Part shown: one piece after another, positions 16,409-25,513 of the stretch | Layout of the letters: the number at the start of each line of letters is the position of its first letter | How positions within the stretch are numbered: position 1 is the stretch's first letter | Assembly (NCBI RefSeq): GCF_028736035.1 | Contig: NZ_CP117866.1 | Location: 7,130,001 to 7,194,000 of the forward strand | DNA: 64,000 nucleotides | Source of the DNA: Streptomyces sp. T12 | GTDB lineage: Bacteria > Actinomycetota > Actinomycetes > Streptomycetales > Streptomycetaceae | Direction: 5' to 3' | Translations under genes and position numbers: made by a program | Notes under the pieces: model-generated | The model's database searches: none | Told to the model about the DNA's origin: nothing | What the model saw: only the letters and a program-made list of their open reading frames with translations

Positions 16409-18518
16409 GCTGCTCCTCCTCCCTCTCCTCCTTCGTCGGGATCAGCCCGGCCGGTGCGGTGATCTTCGACTCGACGTACGGCGCCTCGCTGAGCGTGGAG
16501 AGCGCCGGGCGGCGGACGTGCCGGACGCAGACGCGGGCGGCGTCGACGATGACGACGACGATCAGGAGCGCGAGGACCGCCGAGAGGACGCCGTCCACCG
16601 TGGAGTTGGTGACCACGGTGTGCATGTCGTCCATGGTCTTGGCGGGCGGCAGCACCTCGCCGCGGTCGATGGCGTCCTGGAAGACCTGACGCTGCTTGAA
16701 GAAGCCGACCTTGGGGTCGCTGGAGAAGACCTTCTGCCAGCTGGCGGTGAGCGTCACCGTGGCGTCCCAGGCCAGCGGAACCCCGGTGATCCAGGCCCAC
16801 TTGAGGCGTCCCGACTTCACCAGCAGGGTCGTACAGACGGCGAGGGCGACAGCCGCGAGCAGCTGGTTGGAGATGCCGAAGATCGGGAACAGCTGGTTGA
16901 TGCCGCCGAGGGGCTCGTGCACGCCCACCCACAGGAAGTACCCCCACAGGCCGCACACCACGGCGCTGGTGATGACCAGGCCGGGCTTCCAGCTGACGTT
17001 CCTGAACGGCCGGTAGAGGTTGCCCAGCGTGTCCTGGAGCATGAACCGGCCCACGCGCGTGCCGGCGTCCAGCGCGGTCAGGATGAACAGCGCCTCGAAC
17101 ATGATCGCGAAGTGGTACCAGAAGGCGCGCAGGCCGTCGCCGGTGACCTGGGAGAAGATCTCCGAGACGCCGATCGCGAGGGTGGGCGCGCCGCCCGTGC
17201 GGGAGAGCAGGGTCGCCTCCTCGACGTTCTCCGCCGCCCGCGCGAGCGCCTCGGGGGAGATCTGGTAGCCCCAACTCCCCACGACCTGCGAGGCGTTCTG
17301 GACCGTGTCCCCGATGACCCCCGCCGGCGCGTTCATCGCGAAGTACAGGCCCGGGTCGATGATGCTCGCCGCCACCAGCGCCATCACCGCGACCGACGAC
17401 TCCATCAGCATGGAGCCGTAGCCGATCATCCGGACCTGCGTCTCCTTCTGGATCATCTTCGGCGTCGTACCGGACGAGATGAGCGAGTGGAAGCCGGACA
17501 GGGCACCGCAGGCGATGGTGATGAACACGAACGGGAACAGGGACCCCGCGAAGACCGGGCCGTCGCCGCGCGAGGCGAAGTCGGTCACCGCGTCCATCTT
17601 CAGCGTCGGCAGCGCGACGACCACGCCGAGGGCGAGCAGGGCGATCGTGCCGATCTTCATGAAGGTGGAGAGGTAGTCGCGCGGCGCCAGCAGCATCCAC
17701 ACCGGCAGGATCGAGGCGATGAAGCCGTACGCCACCAGCCAGACGACCAGCGTCGAGGGCGCGAGGGTGAAGGTGCCGGCCCACGACGACTCGGCGACCC
17801 AGCGGCCCGCGACCAGGGCGAACAGCAGCAGCGCGACGCCGATCACCGAGACCTCGGTGACCCGGCCGGGGCGCAGGACCCGCAGGTAGAAGCCCATCAG
17901 CAGGGCGATCGGGATCGTCATCGCGATGGAGAAGGTGCCCCAGGGGGACTGGGCGAGGGCGTTGACGATCACCAGCGCCAGCACGCCGAGCAGGATGATC
18001 ATGATGGCGAAGGCGGCGAGCAGCGCGGCCGCGCCGCCGAACGGGCCGATCTCCTCGCGCGCCATCTGCCCCAGCGAGCGTCCGTCCCGGCGGGTGGAGA
18101 AGAACAGCACCACCATGTCCTGGACCGCGCCGGCGAAGATGACGCCGGCGATGATCCAGACCGTGCCCGGGAGGTAGCCCATCTGCGCGGCCAGGACCGG
18201 GCCGACGAGGGGTCCGGCACCGGCGATCGCCGCGAAGTGGTGGCCGAGCAGGACGCGGCGGTCGGTGGGGTGGAAGTCGATGCCGTTGTCGAGGCGTTCG
18301 GCCGGGGTGGCCCTGGTCCTGTCGACCTTCAGGACCTTGTACGCGATGAACTTCGCGTAGAAGCGGTAGGCGATGGCGTACGAGCCGAGGGCGGCCGCGA
18401 CCATCCAGGCGGCGGAGACCTCCTCGCCGCGGGAGAGCGCGAGCACTGTCCACCCGGCGGCACCGACGAGCGCGACCAGGGTCCAGACAGTGATGGTGCG
18501 GACGTTCGCGGTACGCAT
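16362..18518 (-). CDS. cstA: Carbon starvation protein CstA (peptide/pyruvate transporter family)
   Basis: This 718-residue polytopic membrane protein belongs to the CstA/BtsT family; E. coli members take up pyruvate and were first linked to peptide use in starvation. The N-terminal family block TPAERLDNGIDFHPTDRRVL is followed by LLGHHFAAIAGAGPLVGPVL. GCRYGD-like long hydrophobic helices cover the remainder. The C-terminal 60 residues are hydrophilic (PTKEEREEEQ). The SD of its mRNA lies in the 3' arm of an 11-bp hairpin (18525-18554), suggesting control at translation. It is the first gene of a run cstA, ybdD, DUF3311, mctP. Confidence 0.93.
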   Translation of the reverse strand: MRTANVRTITVWTLVALVGAAGWTVLALSRGEEVSAAWMVAAALGSYAIAYRFYAKFIAYKVLKVDRTRATPAERLDNGIDFHPTDRRVLLGHHFAAIAGAGPLVGPVLAAQMGYLPGTVWIIAGVIFAGAVQDMVVLFFSTRRDGRSLGQMAREEIGPFGGAAALLAAFAIMIILLGVLALVIVNALAQSPWGTFSIAMTIPIALLMGFYLRVLRPGRVTEVSVIGVALLLFALVAGRWVAESSWAGTFTLAPSTLVVWLVAYGFIASILPVWMLLAPRDYLSTFMKIGTIALLALGVVVALPTLKMDAVTDFASRGDGPVFAGSLFPFVFITIACGALSGFHSLISSGTTPKMIQKETQVRMIGYGSMLMESSVAVMALVAASIIDPGLYFAMNAPAGVIGDTVQNASQVVGSWGYQISPEALARAAENVEEATLLSRTGGAPTLAIGVSEIFSQVTGDGLRAFWYHFAIMFEALFILTALDAGTRVGRFMLQDTLGNLYRPFRNVSWKPGLVITSAVVCGLWGYFLWVGVHEPLGGINQLFPIFGISNQLLAAVALAVCTTLLVKSGRLKWAWITGVPLAWDATVTLTASWQKVFSSDPKVGFFKQRQVFQDAIDRGEVLPPAKTMDDMHTVVTNSTVDGVLSAVLALLIVVVIVDAARVCVRHVRRPALSTLSEAPYVESKITAPAGLIPTKEEREEEQRAVASAGTPSSAGPQ

Positions 18519-18524
18519 CGGGGA

Positions 18525-18554
18525 GTCCTCCCGTCCATGCGGCGACGGGAGGAC
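18525..18554 (-). promoter_or_regulatory. Hairpin that sequesters the cstA ribosome-binding site
   Basis: On the minus strand GTCCTCCCGTC and GACGGGAGGAC form a perfect 11-bp stem around an 8-base GCCGCATG loop, six bases before the cstA ATG. The 3' arm contains GGGAGG, the only good Shine-Dalgarno sequence of cstA, and the 5' arm contains its complement. It could also act as the dasR terminator. Confidence 0.6.
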
Positions 18555-18606
18555 CGTAGAACAGGAAAAGGTGAAGCGCTACACCGCGTGCACTACCGCA
18601 AGTGGA

Positions 18607-19473
<867 letters not shown>

Positions 19474-19585
19474 CGAGAGTACTCCGACGTCGTTGTTTTC
19501 GCTGCCTTCTTACTTAAAGGTTCCTGCATATGTAGGTCCCATAACGGCTGGTCAGGGGCCATTCGGCCACCCTTGACACGCTTCG

Positions 19586-19623
19586 TGGTCTGGTCCAAGC
19601 TCCCCCTACTGGTCTACACCATT
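19586..19623. promoter_or_regulatory. Two DasR operators (dre) proximal to dasA
   Basis: TGGTCTGGTCCA (19586-19597) and ACTGGTCTACACCATT (19608-19623) resemble the 16-base dre consensus ACTGGTCTAGACCAGT. The second matches 14 of 16 bases. They lie 55-92 bases before the dasA start, where a bound repressor would block the promoter. Confidence 0.8.
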
Positions 19624-19677
19624 GGTCCAGGTCCCGGCCCATGGGCGGGAGGTGTGGGCATCCCTGAGGAGGGTGGC

Positions 19678-20955
19678 GTGAAGCGCAAGCTGATATCCGC
19701 GATCGGTGTCGCGGGCATGATGATCTCGCTGGCGGCGTGCGGGGGCGACAACGGCGACGGCGGGGACAAGGCCGGGGCGGACGGCTATGCGGGCCAGACG
19801 CTCACGGTGTGGGTGATGGACGGCTCCACGCCGGACCAGTGGCAGAAGGACGTCCAGGCAGCCTTCGAGAAGCAGACCAAGGCCAAGGTCAAGTTCGAGA
19901 TCCAGCAGTGGAACGGCATCCAGCAGAAGCTGACCACCGCCCTGTCCGAGGAGAACCCGCCGGACGTCTTCGAGATCGGCAACACCCAGACCCCGGCCTA
20001 CGCCAAGACCGGCGGCCTCGCCGACCTCGCCGACCTGAAGTCCGAGATCGGCGCCGAGTGGACCGAGTCCCTCAACGAGTCCTCCATCTACGACGGCAAG
20101 CAGTACGCCGCCCCGTGGTACTTCGCCAACCGCGTCGTCCTCTACAACAAGAAGATCTGGGCCGAGGCGGGCCTCAAGGACACCCCCAAGACGCGCGACG
20201 AGTTCTACGCCGACCTCAAGCAGATCGGCGAGAAGACCGACGCCGAGCCGATCTACCTGCCCGGCCAGAACTGGTACCACTTCGTCGGCCTGACCATCGG
20301 TGAGGGCGCCGAGCTGGTCAAGAAGGACGGCGACAAGTACGTCTCCAACCTCGCCGACCCGAAGATCGCCGCCGCCATGGAGACGTACAAGAAGTTCCAG
20401 GCGCTGTCCAAGGCGCCCAAGGACAAGGACGAGGCCACCCCGCAGCAGGGCGAGGTCTTCGGCAAGGGCAAGGTCGGCGCCTTCATCGGCATGGGCTGGG
20501 AGGCCGGCATCGCGATCAAGGCCAACCCGAAGATCGAGAAGGAGATCGGCTACTTCACCCTCCCCGGTGCCACGGCCGACAAGCCCGAGGGCGTCTTCCT
20601 CGGCGGCTCCAACCTTGCGGTCGCCGCGGGCAGCGAGAAGCAGGAGCTCGCCAAGGAGTTCCTGAAGATCGCCCTGTCCGACAAGTACGAGGGCGAGCTG
20701 GCCAAGCTCAACGGCGTCATCCCGAACAAGGAGTCGCTGCAGACCAACCTCAAGGGCAACGTCGTCGCCGAGGCCGCCGCGCCGGCCGCCGCGGGCGGTG
20801 GCACCACGCCGCTGATCCCGGAGTGGGCCGCCGTGGAGAACGCGCCCAACCCGATCAAGACGTACATGACCGCCGTGCTGAACGGCAAGTCCCCGGCCGA
20901 GGCCGCGGCGCAGGTCGAGGACGAGTTCAACAAGCGTCTGTCGCAGCAGCAGTAG
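19678..20955 (+). CDS. dasA: Chitobiose/GlcNAc ABC transporter substrate-binding lipoprotein DasA
   Basis: This 425-residue family-1 sugar-binding protein captures N,N'-diacetylchitobiose outside the membrane. The signal peptide MKRKLISAIGVAGMMISL is followed by lipobox LAAC with the lipidated Cys21. The body has canonical blocks DVFEIGNTQTPAYA, YAAPWYFANRVVLYNKKIW and AFIGMGWEAGIA. GTG 19678 follows GAGGAGGG; the upstream in-frame region consists of dre operators and is not coding. It begins the das operon with dasB and dasC downstream. No ATPase is encoded here; in Streptomyces MsiK, encoded elsewhere, serves this transporter. Confidence 0.95.
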   Translation: MKRKLISAIGVAGMMISLAACGGDNGDGGDKAGADGYAGQTLTVWVMDGSTPDQWQKDVQAAFEKQTKAKVKFEIQQWNGIQQKLTTALSEENPPDVFEIGNTQTPAYAKTGGLADLADLKSEIGAEWTESLNESSIYDGKQYAAPWYFANRVVLYNKKIWAEAGLKDTPKTRDEFYADLKQIGEKTDAEPIYLPGQNWYHFVGLTIGEGAELVKKDGDKYVSNLADPKIAAAMETYKKFQALSKAPKDKDEATPQQGEVFGKGKVGAFIGMGWEAGIAIKANPKIEKEIGYFTLPGATADKPEGVFLGGSNLAVAAGSEKQELAKEFLKIALSDKYEGELAKLNGVIPNKESLQTNLKGNVVAEAAAPAAAGGGTTPLIPEWAAVENAPNPIKTYMTAVLNGKSPAEAAAQVEDEFNKRLSQQQ

Positions 20956-21078
20956 CAGCAGTGCAGCGGCAGTAACGACGCCGGTGTTCGCGCCGGGGTG
21001 GGGGATGCGCGTGCCGCCCCCCGCCCCGGCGACCGCACGCGGGTCTACGTACGTAGGTCGAGAAGAGAGATCGCGAGC

Positions 21079-22065
21079 ATGACCGTGCAGACCGAACGGC
21101 CGCCCTCCGGCCCGGTGGACGTAACCAAGAGGGATGAGGGCGGGCCCGCCGGACCGCGGCCCCGAGCCGCGTCCCGCGCCGGCGCGCTCACCCCGTACCT
21201 CCTGCTTCTGCCTGCCTGCGTGGCCACCGTGCTGCTGCTCGGCTGGCCGCTGCTGAAGGACGTCCTGCTGTCGTTCCAGAACCTCAACATGGCGCAGCTG
21301 ATCCAGCACGTCACCGAGTGGAACGGCATCGACAACTACAAGGAGGTCCTCACCGGCGAGGACTTCTGGCGCGTCACCCTGCGCTCGATCCTGTTCACGG
21401 CGGTCAACGTCGCCCTGATCATGATCCTCGGCGCGCTGGTCGGCCTGCTGCTCGCCCGCCTCGGCCGGCGGATGCGGGTCATGCTGATGATCGGGCTCGT
21501 GCTGGCCTGGGCGATGCCCGTGGTCGCCGCGACCACGGTCTACCAGTGGCTGTTCGCGCAGCGCTTCGGCGTCGTCAACTGGGTCCTGGACAAGCTGGGT
21601 TGGCACTCCATGGCCGACTACAGCTGGACCAGCAGCCAGATGTCGACCTTCTTCGTGGTCACGGTCCTGATCGTCTGGCAGTCGATCCCGTTCGTCGCGA
21701 TCAACCTGTACGCGGCCACGACCACCATCCCGAGCGAGCTCTACGAAGCCGCGGCGCTCGACGGCGCGGGCGGGTGGAAGAGCTTCACCACGGTCACGCT
21801 GCCGTTCCTGCGCCCCTTCCTCTACGCCACGACGTTCCTGGAGGTCATCTGGGTCTTCAAGGCGTTCGTGCAGGTCTTCACCATCAACGGCGGCGGCCCC
21901 GACCGGCTCACCGAGATCCTGCCCGTCTACGCCTACATCGAGGGCGTCGGCAACCAGCACTACGGCATGGGCGCCGCGATCGCCGTCCTGACCATCCTGA
22001 TCCTGCTCGGCCTCACCGCCTACTACCTGCGGATCGTGCTCAAGCAAGAGGAGGACGAGCTGTGA
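21079..22065 (+). CDS. dasB: Chitobiose ABC transporter permease DasB
   Basis: This 328-residue MalF-type permease has six predicted helices and the cytoplasmic EAA loop YEAAALDGAGGWKSF, which docks the ATPase. The N-terminus has about 35 hydrophilic residues before the first helix (TPYLLLLPACVATVLLLGWP). ATG 21079 follows GAGAAGAGAGA and is preferred because upstream sequence has no family similarity. The 123 bases after dasA hold no recognisable gene. The stop overlaps the dasC start as GTGA. Confidence 0.93.
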   Translation: MTVQTERPPSGPVDVTKRDEGGPAGPRPRAASRAGALTPYLLLLPACVATVLLLGWPLLKDVLLSFQNLNMAQLIQHVTEWNGIDNYKEVLTGEDFWRVTLRSILFTAVNVALIMILGALVGLLLARLGRRMRVMLMIGLVLAWAMPVVAATTVYQWLFAQRFGVVNWVLDKLGWHSMADYSWTSSQMSTFFVVTVLIVWQSIPFVAINLYAATTTIPSELYEAAALDGAGGWKSFTTVTLPFLRPFLYATTFLEVIWVFKAFVQVFTINGGGPDRLTEILPVYAYIEGVGNQHYGMGAAIAVLTILILLGLTAYYLRIVLKQEEDEL

Positions 22066-22892
22066 AGCGCTCGCTCTTCGGCCGCCTGTGGCCCAATGTC
22101 ACGGCCGTCGTCCTGTTCATCGGCTTCGTCTTCCCCGTGTACTGGATGTTCGCCACGGCCTTCAAGCCGACCGGCGACATCATCTCGGAGAACCCGGTGT
22201 GGTTCCCGACCGACATCACCTTCGAGCACTTCAAGCGGGCGACCGGCGTCGACCACTTCTGGACGTACGTCACCAACTCGCTGATCGTCACGCTCTGCGC
22301 GGTCGCCTTCGCCCTGGTCATCGCGCTCGCAGGCTCCTTCGCCCTCGCCCGGATGCGGTTCAAGGGGCGGCGCGGCTTCGTCATCGGCTTCATGCTGGCC
22401 CAGATGGCGCCCTGGGAGGTCATGATCATCGCGATGTACATGATCGTGCGGGACGCGTCGATGCTGAACAGCCTCGTGCCGCTGACGGTCTTCTACATGA
22501 TGATGATCCTGCCCTTCACCATCCTGACCCTGCGCGGCTTCGTCGCCGCCGTGCCCCGGGAGCTGGAGGAGGCCGCGATGGTCGACGGCTGCACCCGCGC
22601 CCAGGCGTTCCGCAAGGTCATCCTGCCGCTGCTGGCCCCGGGCCTGATGTCCACGTCCCTGTTCGGCTTCATCACCGCATGGAATGAATTCCCGCTGGTC
22701 CTGGTGCTGAACAAGGAGACCGAGGCGCAGACCCTGCCACTGTGGCTGGGCAGCTTCCAGACCGCCTTCGGCGACGACTGGGGCGCGACGATGGCGGCGT
22801 CCTCGCTCTTCGCCATCCCGATCCTGATCCTCTTCGTCTTCCTGCAGCGCAGGGCAGTCAGCGGCCTGACGGCCGGCGCCGTGAAGGGATAA
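22062..22892 (+). CDS. dasC: Chitobiose ABC transporter permease DasC
   Basis: This 276-residue MalG-type permease has six helices and the EAA loop LEEAAMVDGCTRAQAF. The GTG start at 22062 overlaps the dasB stop, and AAGAGGAGG within dasB acts as its ribosome-binding site. With DasA, DasB and the shared ATPase MsiK it would form the complete importer. It ends nine bases before dasD. Confidence 0.93.
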   Translation: MKRSLFGRLWPNVTAVVLFIGFVFPVYWMFATAFKPTGDIISENPVWFPTDITFEHFKRATGVDHFWTYVTNSLIVTLCAVAFALVIALAGSFALARMRFKGRRGFVIGFMLAQMAPWEVMIIAMYMIVRDASMLNSLVPLTVFYMMMILPFTILTLRGFVAAVPRELEEAAMVDGCTRAQAFRKVILPLLAPGLMSTSLFGFITAWNEFPLVLVLNKETEAQTLPLWLGSFQTAFGDDWGATMAASSLFAIPILILFVFLQRRAVSGLTAGAVKG

Positions 22893-22901
22893 CGCCACCC
22901 G

Positions 22902-24386
22902 ATGACGACAATCGCCAGCGGCACCGACACTTTGACGCGCGACGCCCTGACCGTCCTGCAGCCCGGCTTCACCGGCACGACCGCCCCCGACTGGCTGCTG
23001 CGCCGCCTCGGTGAGGGCCTCGCCTCCGTCGGCCTGTTCGGCCGCAACATCGCCTCGCCCGAGCAACTGGCCGCCCTGACCGCCCAGTTGCGCGCCGAAC
23101 GGGACGACGTACTGGTCGCGATCGACGAGGAGGGCGGCGACGTCACCCGCCTGGAGGTGCGCACCGGCTCCTCCTTCCCCGGCAACCACGCCCTGGGCGC
23201 GGTGGACGACGTGGACCTGACGAGGGAGGTGGCGTCCGAACTGGGCCGCCGCCTGGCCGCCTGCGGGGTGAACCTCAACTGGGCCCCCTCGGCGGACGTG
23301 AACTCAAACCCCTCCAACCCGGTCATCGGCGTCCGCTCCTTCGGCGCCGACACCGCCCTGGTCGCCCGCCACACCGCGGCCTACGTCACGGGCCTGCAGT
23401 CGGCGGGCGTCGCGGCCTGCACGAAGCACTTCCCGGGCCACGGCGACACGGCGGTCGACTCCCACCACGCGCTCCCGCGCATCGACGCGGCCCTGGACGT
23501 GCTGTCGGAGCGCGAACTCTCCCCGTTCCGCGCGGCGATCGCCGCCGGCACGCGGGCGGTGATGAGCGCGCACATCCTCATCCCCGCCCTGGACCCCGAC
23601 CGCCCGGCGACCCTCTCCCGCCCGGTCCTGACCGACCTCCTGCGCGGCGACCTCGGCTACACCGGCCTGATCGTCACCGACGGCATGGAGATGCAGGCCA
23701 TCGCCGCCACCTACGGCATCGAACGCGGCAGCGTCCTCGCCATCGCGGCCGGCGCCGACGCGATCTGCGTGGGCGGCGGCCTCGCGGACGACGAGACGGT
23801 ACGCCGCCTGCGCGACGCCCTGGTCGCGGCGGTCCGCTCCGGCGAACTGGCCGAGGAACGGCTGGCGCAGGCGGCGGAGCGAGTCCGGGAGCTGGCCCGC
23901 TGGACAGCGACCGTGGCACCGGTGACCGAGGGTGAGGTGCGCACGGACGTGGGCCTCGTCGCGGCCCGCCGCGCGCTGCGGGTCACCGGCGCGGAGCATC
24001 ACCCCCCCCTCACCGAAGCGCCCTACGTCGCCGCCTTCACCCCGGTCGCGAACATCGCCGTGGGCGACGAGACGCCGTGGGGCGTGGCGGCGGAACTGAC
24101 CCGCCTGCTCCCCGGCACGGAGACGGGCACGTACACGGGCGAGGACGCGGGCCGAGCGGCCCTGGAAGCGTCCGGTGGCCGGCGAGTGGTGGCCGTGGTC
24201 CGCGACGAACACCGGCACACGTGGATGGCAACGGCCCTGGACGCCCTGCTGGAGGCCCGCCCGGACACGATCGTGGTCGAGATGGGCGTCCCCCAGGCGT
24301 CCCCCCGAGGCGCCCTCCACATCGCCACCCACGGCGCGGCGCGGGTGTGCGGGCGAGCGGCGGCGGAGGCCATCGCGGGGGAGTAG
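22902..24386 (+). CDS. dasD: Glycoside hydrolase family 3 beta-N-acetylhexosaminidase DasD
   Basis: This 494-residue GH3 enzyme has the NagZ-type signature KHFPGHGDTAVDSH, with the loop His/Asp acting as acid/base, and the nucleophile Asp in VTDGMEMQ. It lacks a signal peptide, so it should work in the cytoplasm, splitting imported chitobiose into GlcNAc or recycling cell-wall fragments. The C-terminal 150 residues form the extra domain seen in actinobacterial members. It is the last gene of the das operon; an 18-bp terminator follows. Confidence 0.9.
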   Translation: MTTIASGTDTLTRDALTVLQPGFTGTTAPDWLLRRLGEGLASVGLFGRNIASPEQLAALTAQLRAERDDVLVAIDEEGGDVTRLEVRTGSSFPGNHALGAVDDVDLTREVASELGRRLAACGVNLNWAPSADVNSNPSNPVIGVRSFGADTALVARHTAAYVTGLQSAGVAACTKHFPGHGDTAVDSHHALPRIDAALDVLSERELSPFRAAIAAGTRAVMSAHILIPALDPDRPATLSRPVLTDLLRGDLGYTGLIVTDGMEMQAIAATYGIERGSVLAIAAGADAICVGGGLADDETVRRLRDALVAAVRSGELAEERLAQAAERVRELARWTATVAPVTEGEVRTDVGLVAARRALRVTGAEHHPPLTEAPYVAAFTPVANIAVGDETPWGVAAELTRLLPGTETGTYTGEDAGRAALEASGGRRVVAVVRDEHRHTWMATALDALLEARPDTIVVEMGVPQASPRGALHIATHGAARVCGRAAAEAIAGE

Positions 24387-24408
24387 TCGTGACGGAGCAG
24401 CCGTGACG

Positions 24409-24449
24409 ACGAAGGCGCCGGTTCCCTTTCAGGGGACCGGCGCCTTCGT
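24409..24449. terminator. Bidirectional terminator between dasD and nagB
   Basis: An 18-bp stem with one G-T wobble (ACGAAGGCGCCGGTTCCC against GGGGACCGGCGCCTTCGT) closes a five-base TTTCA loop between the convergent dasD and nagB genes. Confidence 0.88.
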
Positions 24450-24494
24450 GCCTTCAGGGGCCCGGGGCAGACGCGACCGCCCCTCAAATCCCCT

Positions 24495-25280
24495 TTAAAT
24501 CCCCTGCCATTCCGGCTTGTTGGCATACGTGTGCCGGAAGTAGTCCGCCAGCTTCAACTTGGACGCAGCCCCCTCGTCGACAACGACCGTGGCATGCGGA
24601 TGAAGCTGGAGCGCGGAGGCCGGGCAAACGGCGGCAACCGGCCCTTCCACGGTCGCCGCAACGGCATCCGCCTTGCCCTCACCCGTCGCCAGCAACACCA
24701 GATGCCGCGCCTCCAGGATCGTGCCGATCCCCTGCGTGATGACGTGATGCGGCACCTGCTCGATGTCCCCGTCGAAGAACCGCGCGTTGTCGATGCGAGT
24801 CTGCTCGGTCAGCGTCTTGATCCGGGTCCGCGACGCCAGCGACGAACACGGCTCGTTGAACCCGATGTGCCCGTCCGTCCCGATCCCGAGCAACTGCAGA
24901 TCGACGCCCCCGGCATCGGCCAGCGCCGTGTCGTACGCCGCGCACGCCCCCCGCACGTCCTCGGCCGTACCGTCGGGCCCCATGAACGCGTCCATCCCGA
25001 TCCCGAGCGGCTCCAGCACCTCGCGCCGCAGCACCGACCGATACGACTCCGGGTGCTCGGCGGGCAGCCCCACATACTCGTCCAGCTGCGCGATCCGTGC
25101 CCGCGAGACGTCCACGGCACCGGAGCGCACCTTGGCCGCGAGCGCCGCGTAGATGGGCAGCGGCGTCGACCCGGTGGCCACACCGAGCACGGCGTCGGGC
25201 TTGCGCCGGAGCAGCTGTGCCATGGCCTCGGCTATCAGCTCGCCACCCGCCTTGGCGTCCGGAACGATGACAACTTCCAC
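24495..25280 (-). CDS. nagB: Glucosamine-6-phosphate deaminase NagB
   Basis: This 261-residue enzyme converts GlcN-6-P to fructose-6-P and ammonia, lowering the inducer of DasR and feeding glycolysis. Family blocks VLGVATGSTPLPIY, QLDEYVGLP (general-base Asp) and GIGTDGHIGFNEP (catalytic His region) are present. GTG 25280 gives the normal length. The ATG at 25331 in the same frame overlaps the DasR operator and was rejected as a start. It is divergent from the SIS-domain gene. Confidence 0.93.
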   Translation of the reverse strand: MEVVIVPDAKAGGELIAEAMAQLLRRKPDAVLGVATGSTPLPIYAALAAKVRSGAVDVSRARIAQLDEYVGLPAEHPESYRSVLRREVLEPLGIGMDAFMGPDGTAEDVRGACAAYDTALADAGGVDLQLLGIGTDGHIGFNEPCSSLASRTRIKTLTEQTRIDNARFFDGDIEQVPHHVITQGIGTILEARHLVLLATGEGKADAVAATVEGPVAAVCPASALQLHPHATVVVDEGAASKLKLADYFRHTYANKPEWQGI

Positions 25281-25330
25281 GCTGGGCCTGCCGATCTGAA
25301 GAGGGACTCGAAGGGCACCCTGAAGGGGCA

Positions 25331-25346
25331 TGTGGTTTAGACCAAT
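25331..25346. promoter_or_regulatory. DasR operator (dre) of nagB
   Basis: TGTGGTTTAGACCAAT matches the dre consensus at 12 of 16 bases with the TTTAGACCA half nearly perfect. It lies 51-66 bases before the nagB start. nagB is an established DasR target in S. coelicolor. Confidence 0.85.
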
Positions 25347-25513
25347 CTAACAGAGCGGGGCTCCGAGTCCCAGGTGAACGCAGGCCCCCCGGGCATTTGG
25401 GGAACCCGTCGGGCAGGCGTCATTGAGCGTGGGGGAGTGGAATGGAGACTGTCCGTCCGAAGCGGCAGGCGCCGTGCGCCGCATGACGAGCGCGAGAGCA
25501 GGAAGGGCCCCGC

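Noticed and set aside
25281..25331. Earlier ATG start for nagB
   Set aside because: It overlaps the dre operator and would add residues unlike the family; GTG 25280 gives the standard 261-residue length.
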